This document shows positions 9,201 to 18,711 of a DNA stretch of 64,000 bases, piece by piece. Numbering within the stretch: the first letter of the stretch is position 1; every line of letters begins with the position of its first letter. A model generated the notes under the pieces. It was not told where the DNA came from, searched no databases, and saw nothing but the letters and a program-made list of their open reading frames with translations. Both the position numbers and the translations under genes were made by a program. Source of the DNA: Bacillus sp. Marseille-Q3570 (lineage in GTDB: Bacteria; Bacillota; Bacilli; Bacillales; Fictibacillaceae); the NCBI RefSeq assembly GCF_946151055.1, contig NZ_CAMGYZ010000005.1, positions 62,001-126,000 on the forward strand, given 5' to 3'.

Positions 9201-10763
9201 ATGGGGAAATTAAGGTTCAAACCGCTGTTATTGATTAGCTTACTGGCATTGATAGTTGCATTGGTAGGTTGTAAAGATGAAGAGGTGTCCTCAGAGAGTA
9301 AAGACGGAAAGGCAAAAGAGATTACCGTAGCACTTGGAAGTGGCGGTGCCAGTTACATTGAGGGACATCAAGATATCAATCAGGACGAGTATGTGAAAAC
9401 CACGGAAAAAATGGCTGGGGTCGACTTGAAATTGGATGTATTGCCTCATGAAAACTATGAACAGAATCTGCAATTATTATTAGCCGGAGGAGAATTGCCT
9501 GATCTTCTTCAAACAAAAGGAATCAACACGCCTGAAATTGCACCTGCTATTGATGCTGGGGTATTGATGCCATTAAATGACCTACTTGATAAGTATGGAA
9601 AGAATCTTAAGAAGCATATACCGGAGGAATCATGGAATTCTCCGCGAGTCAGTAAGGACGGTCAGATCTTTGGTATCCCTCAGGAGAATCCAATCAGGAA
9701 CTGTTGTGTCACTTATGTAAGGCAAGATTGGCTGGATAATCTGGGATTAGAAGTTCCAAAAACCGTTAATGAATATGTTGAAATGCTACGAGCATTCAAG
9801 ACAGAAGATCCGAACGGTAATGGAAAACAAGATGAAATTCCATTTTCAGCTCGGGAAAACTTTGCCTTCGGTCATCAATTCTTTGCAGCATATGGTGTAC
9901 ATCCAGATGCATGGTCTTATGAAGATGGAAAGTTGATACCGAATTTCATCAAACCAGAAATGAAAGAAGCACTTGAAGTCTATCAAACGTTATACGATGA
10001 AAAATTACTAGATAACGAATTTTTGGTTCAACAGGGTAAAGATTGGGACGCGAAAATCCTTGGGTCTGGTGTTGTGGGAATGTGGGCACAAACATCTGCA
10101 GCCCCTGATGCGATCGTATCAAAGCTGAAAGCTAACCATCCGGATGCAGAAGTGGCAATCATTCCTTCACCAGTCGGACCAAGTGGAGAACCTGGAGGTG
10201 TATACCCTATTGGATCAAGTGTTTCTGATTACATCTGGACAATTCCACAAGATACTGAAAATCCAGAAGAAGTGATCAAATTCATGGATTGGTATTATGA
10301 ACAAGGAAATGATGAAGCTGACCAATTCTTCCTATACGGTCTTGAAGAGAAAGATCATACAGTTGAAGGCGATGAGGTTGCATATAAATATCCGGAAACG
10401 AATGAAGAGGTTGGCAGACAGTTCATGTATCAACAATGGATTCACTTCACTGGTCCTAAAAATTATTTAACAAATGAGGAGTTCATTAAAAACAAACCGA
10501 ATGGAGATTTGATTTATCATTCTCTATCTGTTGCTGAAAAAGAAGGGGTTATAGATGAAGGTCTTGAGATGCCGGCGATGGAGACATTAAAGGCACGCCC
10601 TGAACTGGATTATGATGGGTTATGGCTTGAATTTGCAGCTAAAGTCATCACTGGTAAAGAATCTGTAGATAATTTCGATACGTTTGTCTCTGACTGGAAA
10701 AAACGTGGTGGAGAAGATTTGGTCACCGAGGCGACAAAATGGTATAACGAGACACAAAAATAG
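9201..10763 (+). CDS. Extracellular sugar-binding lipoprotein, LplA type
   Basis: A 520-residue solute-binding protein of family 1. It has a lipoprotein signal peptide with hydrophobic core residues 8-22 and lipobox LVGC, so Cys24 would be lipidated and the protein anchored outside the membrane. A ribosome site (GGGGAGG) precedes the ATG. The sequence has typical LplA/YtcQ features: the length of ~500 residues and the 'LLAGGELPDLLQT' segment. It captures the oligosaccharide for the two permeases encoded upstream. A strong hairpin terminator directly after the gene probably lets the binding protein accumulate above the downstream enzymes. Confidence 0.9.
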   Translation: MGKLRFKPLLLISLLALIVALVGCKDEEVSSESKDGKAKEITVALGSGGASYIEGHQDINQDEYVKTTEKMAGVDLKLDVLPHENYEQNLQLLLAGGELPDLLQTKGINTPEIAPAIDAGVLMPLNDLLDKYGKNLKKHIPEESWNSPRVSKDGQIFGIPQENPIRNCCVTYVRQDWLDNLGLEVPKTVNEYVEMLRAFKTEDPNGNGKQDEIPFSARENFAFGHQFFAAYGVHPDAWSYEDGKLIPNFIKPEMKEALEVYQTLYDEKLLDNEFLVQQGKDWDAKILGSGVVGMWAQTSAAPDAIVSKLKANHPDAEVAIIPSPVGPSGEPGGVYPIGSSVSDYIWTIPQDTENPEEVIKFMDWYYEQGNDEADQFFLYGLEEKDHTVEGDEVAYKYPETNEEVGRQFMYQQWIHFTGPKNYLTNEEFIKNKPNGDLIYHSLSVAEKEGVIDEGLEMPAMETLKARPELDYDGLWLEFAAKVITGKESVDNFDTFVSDWKKRGGEDLVTEATKWYNETQK

Positions 10764-10772
10764 AAGAACACT

Positions 10773-10804
10773 CCCCTGGATGTCTACATCTGGGGGTTTC
10801 TTTT
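10773..10804 (+). terminator. Rho-independent terminator/attenuator after the binding-protein gene
   Basis: An 11-bp stem (two G-U pairs) is formed by CCCCTGGATGT-type arm 10773-10783 and the arm ending GGGG at 10796, with a 4-nt loop, followed by TTTCTTTT. It sits between the lipoprotein gene and the same-strand GH38 gene, 26 bp before the GH38 start, so read-through would be partial. Confidence 0.75.
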
Positions 10805-10829
10805 AAGCATCAAAGGAGGAGGAACAATT

Positions 10830-13343
10830 GTGAAACAACTCCATTTAGTATGTAATGCACATTTGGATCCAGCCTGGTTATGGGAACTGGAAGAAGGAGC
10901 TGGAGAAGCCTTATCCACCTTCCGGATTGCAGCTGATTTCTGTGAAAACTCCGACGGCTTCGTGTTCAACCATAATGAAGTCCTTCTTTATGAATGGGTG
11001 GAGGAATTCGACCCGGTACTGTTCAGGAGGATCCAAACATTAGTTCAACAAGGAAAATGGCACATCATGGGCGGTTGGTTTATACAGCCTGATTGTAATC
11101 TTCCAAGTGGTGAATCTTTCATACGACAGATCCATAGAGGGAGAAATTATTTTCAAGAGAAATTTCAAAAACGACCTAAGACGGCTATAAACTTCGATTC
11201 ATTTGGTCATACGAGAGGTCTTGTCCAAATTTTGGCTAAATCAGGCTACGATTCATATATTGTATGCCGGCCGGATCAAAAAGATTGTCCGCTTCCTGGA
11301 GAAGATTTTACATGGGTAGGCTACGAAGGTTCTAAAGTAATCGGCCACAGGGCATTCAATGCCTATCTTTCAGGCAGAGGGAAAGCACATGAAAAAATCA
11401 AGAAGTGGCTGGAGGTACATAATGAAAAGGAAACCGGACTGCTGCTGTGGGGAATCGGAAACCATGGTGGAGGTCCATCAAGAGTAGATCTCAATAATAT
11501 TGGAGACTTACAGAGGGAAACAAAAGAATTTGATATTTTGCACTCCACACCGGAGGCGTATTTTGATCAATTGATAAAAGGGGCAGATATTCCGGTTCAC
11601 AAAGGGGACTTGAATCCCTGGGCACCAGGATGTTATACATCTCAAATACGTATTAAACAGAAACATCGTCAATTGGAGAATGCATTGTATAAAAGCGAAA
11701 AAATGATATCTGCAGCAGCAATCCTGGGGCTGATCGAATACCCTGAATCATCATTTCTAGAAGCGGAGAAAGATCTGCTGACTGCTCAATTCCATGATAT
11801 TTTGGCGGGAACTTCCATTAAAGCGGTAGAGGACAATGCCATCCGTATGATGGACCATGGGCTTGAAATTTTGGCGCGGGAACAAATGAAGGCATTCTTT
11901 GCCCTTACAAAAGATTCTCATAAAGCAGATGAAGGTGAACTGCCGATCTTTGTATTCAATCCTCACCCGTATCCGGTCGAGACGATCGTCGAGTGTGAAT
12001 TTCAATTGCCGAAACCATTGAAGAATAAGGGATCTAAACTGACTATCTACTCAGAAGGTGAGAAAATCCTTTCGCAATTAGAGGAAGAAGAAAGCAGCTT
12101 ATATATCGATTGGAGAAAGAAAGTTGCTTTTAAAGCGTACTTGAAACCAGGACAGATGAACAGATTTAATTGTTTAGTCGAAGCACAGGAATCTGTGGTT
12201 TCAGCAGCCACTCTTCATGAAAGGAATGGAAACCTGGTGTTCGAAAATGATGAGCTAGAAGTCTGGATCAATCTTCAGACAGGACTCATCGATAAGTATT
12301 TAGCCCATGGGCAGTCTTATCTAATGAAAGATGCTTTTCTGCCAATCGTGATTGAAGATGATGAAGATGCCTGGGGATCCCATGTTAAAAGTTTTCCTAA
12401 TAAAATCGGGCAATTCTCCCTTGTAGATCACGAAGAGGCGAAACGGGTTTCTGGAATTTCTGGTGCCACGGAACTCCAATCCGTCCGAGTCATTGAAGAT
12501 GGAGCAGTGCGGACCATCATTGAGGCGGTATTCGAATACAATGATTCGTATATTTTCTACCGTTACAAGATGCCTAAGTCAGGAACTGCTTTTGAGCTGG
12601 AGATGATTGTGCACTGGTTTGAAAAAGATAAGATGCTGAAGCTATCGATCCCTACGACAATTGATGACGGGAAGTATATCGGACAAGTAGCTTTTGGGAC
12701 AGAAGAACTGCCGGAATATCGGAAAGAAGCAGTGTCCCAGAAATGGTCTTCTCTACAATCTGAAAATAGTGATAAGGCTTTTTCTTGTATAAATGATGGA
12801 ATCTATGGGTCTGATGTTCTGGATGGCGAAATTCGGCTCTCACTCATCCGCTCAAGTGCCTATTCTGCTTTAAAAGGTGGAGAACAGGATAATGTTCTAC
12901 CTCAGAATCGATATTCACAACGTTTCGATCAAGGCGAACGTCATTTTTCGTTTCGATTTGAAGGATCACCGGTAGAAGAACGGGTTGAAAATGTATCGTT
13001 AGAAGCCATGATCCATAATGAAAAACCATATGTCCTGAGTTATTTTCCATCTGGAGAAGGCATGAAACCAAAACCATTCCTTGAAGTGGATGATAAAGCT
13101 GTAGAGTTAAGTGCGTTCAAAAAAGCATCAAATCGAGATGAAGCTTATGTATTCAGACTTTTTGAGACAACAGGATCAAAGCGGAATGTCCACCTGACAT
13201 TGCCTCTAATGAACCTTGATAAGACGATTGAAATGAAAGGTTTTGAAGTGAAGACATTTTTACTGGATACGGTGGCAAAGACGTTGAGTGAATGCAACTT
13301 ATTGGAAGAACAAATCGAGGTTGAAACAGGAATGGGGTTATAG
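10830..13343 (+). CDS. Glycoside hydrolase family 38 alpha-mannosidase (cytoplasmic)
   Basis: An 837-residue GH38 enzyme that removes alpha-linked mannose from an oligosaccharide. The N-terminal catalytic domain has the metal-binding pair H11/D13 (AHLDPAW) and the nucleophile region NFDSFGH with D123. A further conserved His lies in 'FHDILAGTS', after which the GH38 middle helical and C-terminal beta domains follow. It has no signal peptide, so it acts on imported glycan. GTG at 10830 is preceded by AAAGGAGGAGGA (10813 onward). It opens a run of eleven closely spaced or overlapping genes ending at 25658. A second, different GH38 gene lies at 38701; that one resembles MngB, this one does not. 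Confidence 0.9.
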   Translation: MKQLHLVCNAHLDPAWLWELEEGAGEALSTFRIAADFCENSDGFVFNHNEVLLYEWVEEFDPVLFRRIQTLVQQGKWHIMGGWFIQPDCNLPSGESFIRQIHRGRNYFQEKFQKRPKTAINFDSFGHTRGLVQILAKSGYDSYIVCRPDQKDCPLPGEDFTWVGYEGSKVIGHRAFNAYLSGRGKAHEKIKKWLEVHNEKETGLLLWGIGNHGGGPSRVDLNNIGDLQRETKEFDILHSTPEAYFDQLIKGADIPVHKGDLNPWAPGCYTSQIRIKQKHRQLENALYKSEKMISAAAILGLIEYPESSFLEAEKDLLTAQFHDILAGTSIKAVEDNAIRMMDHGLEILAREQMKAFFALTKDSHKADEGELPIFVFNPHPYPVETIVECEFQLPKPLKNKGSKLTIYSEGEKILSQLEEEESSLYIDWRKKVAFKAYLKPGQMNRFNCLVEAQESVVSAATLHERNGNLVFENDELEVWINLQTGLIDKYLAHGQSYLMKDAFLPIVIEDDEDAWGSHVKSFPNKIGQFSLVDHEEAKRVSGISGATELQSVRVIEDGAVRTIIEAVFEYNDSYIFYRYKMPKSGTAFELEMIVHWFEKDKMLKLSIPTTIDDGKYIGQVAFGTEELPEYRKEAVSQKWSSLQSENSDKAFSCINDGIYGSDVLDGEIRLSLIRSSAYSALKGGEQDNVLPQNRYSQRFDQGERHFSFRFEGSPVEERVENVSLEAMIHNEKPYVLSYFPSGEGMKPKPFLEVDDKAVELSAFKKASNRDEAYVFRLFETTGSKRNVHLTLPLMNLDKTIEMKGFEVKTFLLDTVAKTLSECNLLEEQIEVETGMGL

Positions 13344-13344
13344 A

Positions 13345-14535
13345 ATGGATAAACTAGCCATCGATGGGGGAATTCCTATCAGAACAGAGCCATTTCCGAC
13401 GTGGCCGATTTTCGGTGAGGAAGAAGAAAAGAACATTTTAGAAACGCTCCGTTCTGGAAAATGGGGAGGCACCAACCGTAGATGCTTACCAGAATTGGAG
13501 AATAAGTTTGCAGCATTGCATGACGCACAATATGCCATACCAGTTGTCAACGGGACGATGGGATTGACTGTAGCATTGCAAGCAGCAGGTGTGAAACCGG
13601 GTGATGAGGTGATCATGCCCCCTTACACATTCATTGCTACAGCCACAGCTGCCTTGTTATTTGGAGCGATACCAGTGTTTGTCGACGTTGAAGAAAGTAC
13701 ACTGATGCTGGACATCGATAAAGTAGAAAGTGCGATCACCGCAAGGACGAAGGCAATTCTTCCTGTACACATTGCAGGTGCTGCTGCAGATATTCCCAGA
13801 TTGACAGATCTCGCTCGCAAACATGGATTGGCTGTGATTGAAGATGCGGCACAGGCAGTAGGTGCTGAATGGGAAGACAGAAGGGTAGGTGCTTTAGGAG
13901 ATTTAGGTTCGTTCAGTTTCCAATCTGGTAAAAATATTACTGCAGGTGAGGGCGGGATGATTCTCACGAATGACAAACAGCTGGCGGAGAAGGCTTGGTC
14001 AATTGCCAACGTAGGAAGGATACCTGAGGGAGCATGGTACCAGCATGAAAGGATCGGTTGGAACTTGAGGATGACAGAATTCCAGTCTGCTATACTGCTA
14101 GGCCAATTGGCACGTCTGGAAGGACAATTCGAGAAACGAGAAAGAAATGCTCGGATATTGAATGGGAATTTGAAAGAAATAAAAGGGTTGGTTCCCGTCA
14201 AGAGGGATCCACGAGTCAACCGCCACGCCTATCATATGTATATGTTCAGAATCGAGAAGGAAAGGACTGAACAAATTCCTAAAGGTGATTTCATACGGAA
14301 AATCAACGCAGAAGGCGTTCCAGTCATAGCGGGGTATAACTCTTTAAATAAGAACAAGGCGGTTCTTTCTGAAATTGAAAAATGGACAGGTGAAGCACGT
14401 ACATATGAATGTCCAATCAGTGAAAGGTCAAGCGAAAGTGAAATTCTATGGCTCTCGCAATCTGTATTGTTAGGCGAGGATAAGGATATGCACGATATTT
14501 CTGATGCATTGAGGAAGGTTATGGACAGTTACTGA
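13345..14535 (+). CDS. DegT/DnrJ/EryC1/StrS family PLP-dependent sugar aminotransferase
   Basis: A 396-residue fold-type I PLP enzyme that exchanges an amino group with a keto-sugar or keto-cyclitol. The PLP lysine is K196 in FSFQSGKNITAGEGG; 'VIEDAAQAVGAEW' supplies the conserved Asp that contacts the pyridine nitrogen. The ATG at 13345 is 1 bp after the GH38 stop and is preceded by purine-rich sequence inside the upstream gene; a longer frame back to 13288 overlaps GH38 and was not used. A DegT enzyme beside three Gfo/Idh dehydrogenases suggests removal or addition of an amino group on a keto-sugar. Direction and substrate are inferences. Confidence 0.88.
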   Translation: MDKLAIDGGIPIRTEPFPTWPIFGEEEEKNILETLRSGKWGGTNRRCLPELENKFAALHDAQYAIPVVNGTMGLTVALQAAGVKPGDEVIMPPYTFIATATAALLFGAIPVFVDVEESTLMLDIDKVESAITARTKAILPVHIAGAAADIPRLTDLARKHGLAVIEDAAQAVGAEWEDRRVGALGDLGSFSFQSGKNITAGEGGMILTNDKQLAEKAWSIANVGRIPEGAWYQHERIGWNLRMTEFQSAILLGQLARLEGQFEKRERNARILNGNLKEIKGLVPVKRDPRVNRHAYHMYMFRIEKERTEQIPKGDFIRKINAEGVPVIAGYNSLNKNKAVLSEIEKWTGEARTYECPISERSSESEILWLSQSVLLGEDKDMHDISDALRKVMDSY

Positions 14536-14552
14536 GTTAAGGAGTGGTTATA

Positions 14553-16253
14553 ATGACTAAGATTGCTAGAGTGGGCGTATATGTGGATAGGTCTTATGCA
14601 AGACAAGAGTGGGCTTATGGGTTGAATGTCTTCTCTTATTATATATACGAAATACTCGACCATTTTCGTATCCCGTATAAAAAAATTAATTCGTATGAAG
14701 AAATAGATGAATCTGCTTTTGACTTGGTTTTAGCCGGACTTGTCCCAGAAACACGAGAAGCAATGGATCACGTTTGGAAGTATGCAGAAAACGGAGGGAC
14801 GGTCCTTGCATTTTCAAACCTGAACGGGTTATCAAAACGGCTGGGTCATCAAAGAGGTGAAAAGGTTTTAGATGGATATGGTTCGTTTTCGGAGGATAAG
14901 TACAGGAAGCTGAGGGTACTTAAAGCGATTCCATGGTATTCACCTGAACCGAATACACACGGAGAGGGAATCCTTTCATATGGTTTTTCTGACGTGAGTC
15001 CAGTTTTTCAGTCCTTCCAAATTGGGGAAGGAAAATTGATCAGGTGCAGTGTTGATATCGCGGAGACAATCGTAAAACTGCAGCAAGGGGTGGAGCCTTT
15101 ATTTGAGGATGGGTTTCCTGCAAGAGATGGAACAGGTGCGGTTGATGACGGTGTCCTTAAGGTAGACGATCAATTGGTTCTTGATTGGGATAAGGATAGG
15201 GACAGGACGAGTACCGGCCAACCATACTTTGCAATCCCTTATGCGGATTTATGGAGGGAAGTCCTGATAAAAAAAATGGTCGAAATATGCATCGCAGATG
15301 GCCAAACACTGCCTTTCCTCGGTTTTTGGCCAGCAGGAATCGATTGTGTCGCTCTCATGTCCCATGATAGTGATTATAATCAGGATGAGCATGCGCTGAC
15401 CACTCTTGAACTGTTGGATGAAGCGGAAATACACTCTACATGGTGTATGATCCTTCCTGGTTACAGTAAAGAGGTTTACGAGAAGGTCATTGCTGGCGGT
15501 CATGAGCTTGCTTTTCATTACAACGCCGTCGAAGCAGATGATGGTCATTGGGATCGCCATGAGTTTAAACGCCAATTTGAAACATTGAAGAAGAATCTCC
15601 CAATGGTGGACATCCAGTCCAATAAAAACCATCTCACCCGGTTTGAAGGCTGGGGGGAGCTTTTTGAATGGTGTGAAGAAAACGGAATCCAATCGGATCA
15701 GACACGTGGTGCGAGTAAAAAGGGAAATTTAGGATTCTGTTGTGGTTCGTGTCACCCCTATTTTCCAATTGCATGGTCCAATGACAATAACCGTATTTAC
15801 GATGTCTTACAGCTCGGCTTTTTGACACCAGATATGAATACGGGCAAATGGTCCGATGACTCGATCATCGAACCGCTCTTGGACCAAGTTAAAGCAGTTA
15901 ACGGAGTGGCACACTTCTTATTCCATCAGATCCATTTGCATCGCAATGAAAATGTACGGAGCGCCTTCAAAAAGTTCGTGAAAGAGGCGAAAAAACGGAA
16001 CTTTGTATTCTGGACCGGAAAACAAATCAATGAATGGGAACGTTTCAGACGAACGATCCATATTGACCAGTTGCAATCAGATGGCGAGTTCGAATTTGAA
16101 GGATCCACTTCCAATCAAGCTTTCGTTATCTATCAACCGTTGACACCAAAAGAAGAAGTTCAAGTGACTGGTAAGGTTGTAATGTTCGGAATTCCTTGTA
16201 AAAGAAAGATCTACAAACCAAAGGATGTGACACAACTTGGAGTCAACATTTGA
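14553..16253 (+). CDS. Polysaccharide-deacetylase-fold protein of unknown substrate
   Basis: About 566 residues. Residues ~1-230 form an N-terminal domain possibly of ThuA/glutamine-amidotransferase-like type ('FDLVLAGLVPETREAMDHVWKYAENGG'). Residues ~260-500 look like a NodB/polysaccharide deacetylase barrel: 'ALMSHDSDYNQDEH' sits at motif 1 and 'GGHELAFHYNAVE' at motif 2. There is no signal peptide, so it would act inside the cell. Deacetylase activity is not certain; a deacetylase-fold hydrolase on an imported oligosaccharide is the simplest reading. ATG 14553 follows AAGGAG (14538-14543) by about 9 nt; a GTG at 14544 is an alternative. Its stop overlaps the next gene by 17 nt. Confidence 0.65.
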   Translation: MTKIARVGVYVDRSYARQEWAYGLNVFSYYIYEILDHFRIPYKKINSYEEIDESAFDLVLAGLVPETREAMDHVWKYAENGGTVLAFSNLNGLSKRLGHQRGEKVLDGYGSFSEDKYRKLRVLKAIPWYSPEPNTHGEGILSYGFSDVSPVFQSFQIGEGKLIRCSVDIAETIVKLQQGVEPLFEDGFPARDGTGAVDDGVLKVDDQLVLDWDKDRDRTSTGQPYFAIPYADLWREVLIKKMVEICIADGQTLPFLGFWPAGIDCVALMSHDSDYNQDEHALTTLELLDEAEIHSTWCMILPGYSKEVYEKVIAGGHELAFHYNAVEADDGHWDRHEFKRQFETLKKNLPMVDIQSNKNHLTRFEGWGELFEWCEENGIQSDQTRGASKKGNLGFCCGSCHPYFPIAWSNDNNRIYDVLQLGFLTPDMNTGKWSDDSIIEPLLDQVKAVNGVAHFLFHQIHLHRNENVRSAFKKFVKEAKKRNFVFWTGKQINEWERFRRTIHIDQLQSDGEFEFEGSTSNQAFVIYQPLTPKEEVQVTGKVVMFGIPCKRKIYKPKDVTQLGVNI

Positions 16254-18711
16254 GTCGAAAATTTGGAATATAACGCCAGTGCAATGGGAAAAAGCAAAAG
16301 AAAATGATATGTCCAAACGATTTTATCGGGTGCTGCTACGCTGGATCTTTTATGCAAAAGAGGAGTTCAGTGAATGGGAAACACGCCCGAACAGCGGATA
16401 TTTCTTTGGGGGGAACTTTTGGTACAGTTCTGAAACCGCCTCAACCGCATTGATTTTTGCTGTGGCTGCGAAACTTGGAGACTATGATGAAAAGCTTACA
16501 GGTATAAACCGTGAAAAAGTGAAAGAGATGGCTGTGAAATCCATTCGGTACATGGGGTTTACACATGATACGGGTCCACCAGATTGCGTCAGGGTGATAG
16601 GTCCGAACAAATATACAAGTGAAAAGAAATGGGGTGGAAAAGGGGACAATTTTTTCATGGCCAGTCAGAATGGTCGATCGATTGCTTCTTACGCCATGGC
16701 AGCTTGGCTCTTATGGGATGACCTGGATCTCGAAACAAAAGAAATGGTCCAAATGGTCGTCGAGAATTATGCGGACAAGTTTTGTGAGATGGAACCTCGG
16801 AACGGGAGCTACTATGATACACAATGTGAAGAGAATGCTTGGACTTCAGCTGGGATAGGTACTGCAATGAGTTTATTCCCTGAACACCCGAATCATGAAA
16901 AGTGGAAGAATGGATTTGAAAACTGGTCAATCAATACGGTGACCACCTATTGGGATCGCCTTGGTTCACGATCCGGTCTCATTGATGGATTAACCAAAAG
17001 TGATATAAAGACAATTAATTTCCATCCAGACTATACGACAGAAAACCACGCGTTCGTCCACCCAAGTTATTTATGTGCTGGAATCAATCTGCGTGCGGTA
17101 CATGCTGTTTTTTCATTGATGGGCGGCAAAACCATCGAACCGTGCGCCCTTTTCAATAATGTCACTTTATATGAGAAAACGGTGAAGATATGGGTGCAGC
17201 ATGATGGCCTTGCTATACCCATCCAGGGGCAGGACTGGTGGTATAACCGGCACCATGAGCGTCAGCTTACCCATTCTGTGCTGAATGTGCTTCATAAAGA
17301 TGTAGACGCTGCTCGTTTAGAAAGAAATTGCTTGGAAATCATTGAAGATATTCAAGAAAGTAATAGCAAAGGCTGTCTGCTAGAGGAAGAGAACCACACA
17401 TTCAATGTAAACCATTCACAATCCTCTAAAGATTTTGAACCAGGTTCAGCGCTGGACCTTGTAAACTCCTATCTTCTACACGCATTTGGAGGCATCGGGA
17501 CGGAGCCTGTAGATGATTCCGAATTCAAGGAATTGAAAACAGGTGTATATTCTTATCCCCATGGATGTTTCGTCATTCACCGAACCCCTGACACGTTTAC
17601 AAGCTTCAGCTGGCGGAATAATGTCATGTTTCTGAACCTGCCAAAGGACGGACTATGGAACGTTACGCCGCTGTTTAACAGTTACACTGGATTGATCAGG
17701 TTTAAAGGTTCAAAGGAAAATAGAGGGTTATTAAACGAAGAGGTCATTCGAAGGACAAATAAGCATTCATTAAAAGAATATCCTGATGGCTTTGCAGTGT
17801 CTGCGACGATCGATCGCGGGGACGGAACCGTTGAACAAAAAGTAGCTGTTGTCTCGTTACCAGACGGACATAGCGTGTATATGGAAAAGATGATATTTAA
17901 AGAATCTTGTGATCTTGAAGAAGCCTATACAGGCGTCATTGGGATACGGAACGAAAATTACAAGGAAATGCCACATCTGGCTCCTGGCGAAAGGACTATC
18001 TACCTTGCCGGGGAGCAGTATACATTTAAAGGTTTCATAGGTTCTGAACCGAATCAGGAAGTGAGCTTTGGAAAGGTCGAGTCCCTGAACGTCGACAACA
18101 AGATCGGTTACCTTTTAAAAGGAACAAACGGAGTAATTTACAAAAACCAGCACCAGTATAGCAAGTGGAAGGGCATAGAAGACCTGTTGATCCTGAATGA
18201 CATCGGCAAGGCGAATGTTGAGAAAAGCGTTTTACCGATATTCTCCGTGATCACAATGCCTAATCAAACTGCAATTGAAACCCATGAAGAAGCAAAGACC
18301 ATCCATTATCTGAGTTGTCATCAAGGAGACGTTCAAGTCCTGACAAAACGGAATTATTTAATCTATACCAATTTCAACACGCAGACAGAAAGTGTAAAAG
18401 CGAAACGTCAAATCAACGAGAAATCTGTTGACCTTTTTGAAGGTTCAAACGAAATCCATCAGGGCTCATACATTTGGAAAAAAGAGCTTCAGGGAGAGCA
18501 AAGCGGTTTTTATAAAGGCCGATGGAAACTCAAATCTGAACAATCAGGTTACCAAAGACTTCATATCGAGGCCCAAATAGCTGGTGAAAAGGTGACTTTA
18601 TTGAATCACTCAAAAGAAGAAATCGAATTAACCCTTGTTCACAAAGAATCTCAAACTGAACACACGAAGAAAATCAGTGGTTTGTCGTTTGAAATGATTG
18701 AAAATGAATAA
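16237..18711 (+). CDS. Large protein with lyase-like (alpha/alpha-toroid plus beta-sandwich) layout
   Basis: 824 residues with no signal peptide. The first ~440 residues are rich in helices and in conserved-looking aromatic/His patches ('NFWYSSETASTALIF', 'ENHAFVHPSYLCAG', 'DWWYNRHHERQLTH'), and the last ~380 are mainly beta. This layout recalls polysaccharide lyases of the heparinase II/III, PL8 and PL12-like type, where Asn/His/Tyr/Arg residues abstract the C5 proton of a uronic acid. I do not recognise a characterised family member. Start TTG 16237 has AAAGGATG about 10 nt upstream and overlaps the previous gene; ATG 16309 is an alternative. The tight coupling on both sides makes it part of the degradation operon. 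Confidence 0.55.
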   Translation: MESTFESKIWNITPVQWEKAKENDMSKRFYRVLLRWIFYAKEEFSEWETRPNSGYFFGGNFWYSSETASTALIFAVAAKLGDYDEKLTGINREKVKEMAVKSIRYMGFTHDTGPPDCVRVIGPNKYTSEKKWGGKGDNFFMASQNGRSIASYAMAAWLLWDDLDLETKEMVQMVVENYADKFCEMEPRNGSYYDTQCEENAWTSAGIGTAMSLFPEHPNHEKWKNGFENWSINTVTTYWDRLGSRSGLIDGLTKSDIKTINFHPDYTTENHAFVHPSYLCAGINLRAVHAVFSLMGGKTIEPCALFNNVTLYEKTVKIWVQHDGLAIPIQGQDWWYNRHHERQLTHSVLNVLHKDVDAARLERNCLEIIEDIQESNSKGCLLEEENHTFNVNHSQSSKDFEPGSALDLVNSYLLHAFGGIGTEPVDDSEFKELKTGVYSYPHGCFVIHRTPDTFTSFSWRNNVMFLNLPKDGLWNVTPLFNSYTGLIRFKGSKENRGLLNEEVIRRTNKHSLKEYPDGFAVSATIDRGDGTVEQKVAVVSLPDGHSVYMEKMIFKESCDLEEAYTGVIGIRNENYKEMPHLAPGERTIYLAGEQYTFKGFIGSEPNQEVSFGKVESLNVDNKIGYLLKGTNGVIYKNQHQYSKWKGIEDLLILNDIGKANVEKSVLPIFSVITMPNQTAIETHEEAKTIHYLSCHQGDVQVLTKRNYLIYTNFNTQTESVKAKRQINEKSVDLFEGSNEIHQGSYIWKKELQGEQSGFYKGRWKLKSEQSGYQRLHIEAQIAGEKVTLLNHSKEEIELTLVHKESQTEHTKKISGLSFEMIENE

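Noticed and set aside
13623-14219. 198-residue minus-strand frame
   Set aside because: Lies wholly inside the well-supported DegT aminotransferase gene and has a Ser/Pro/Ala-rich composition typical of an antisense shadow.
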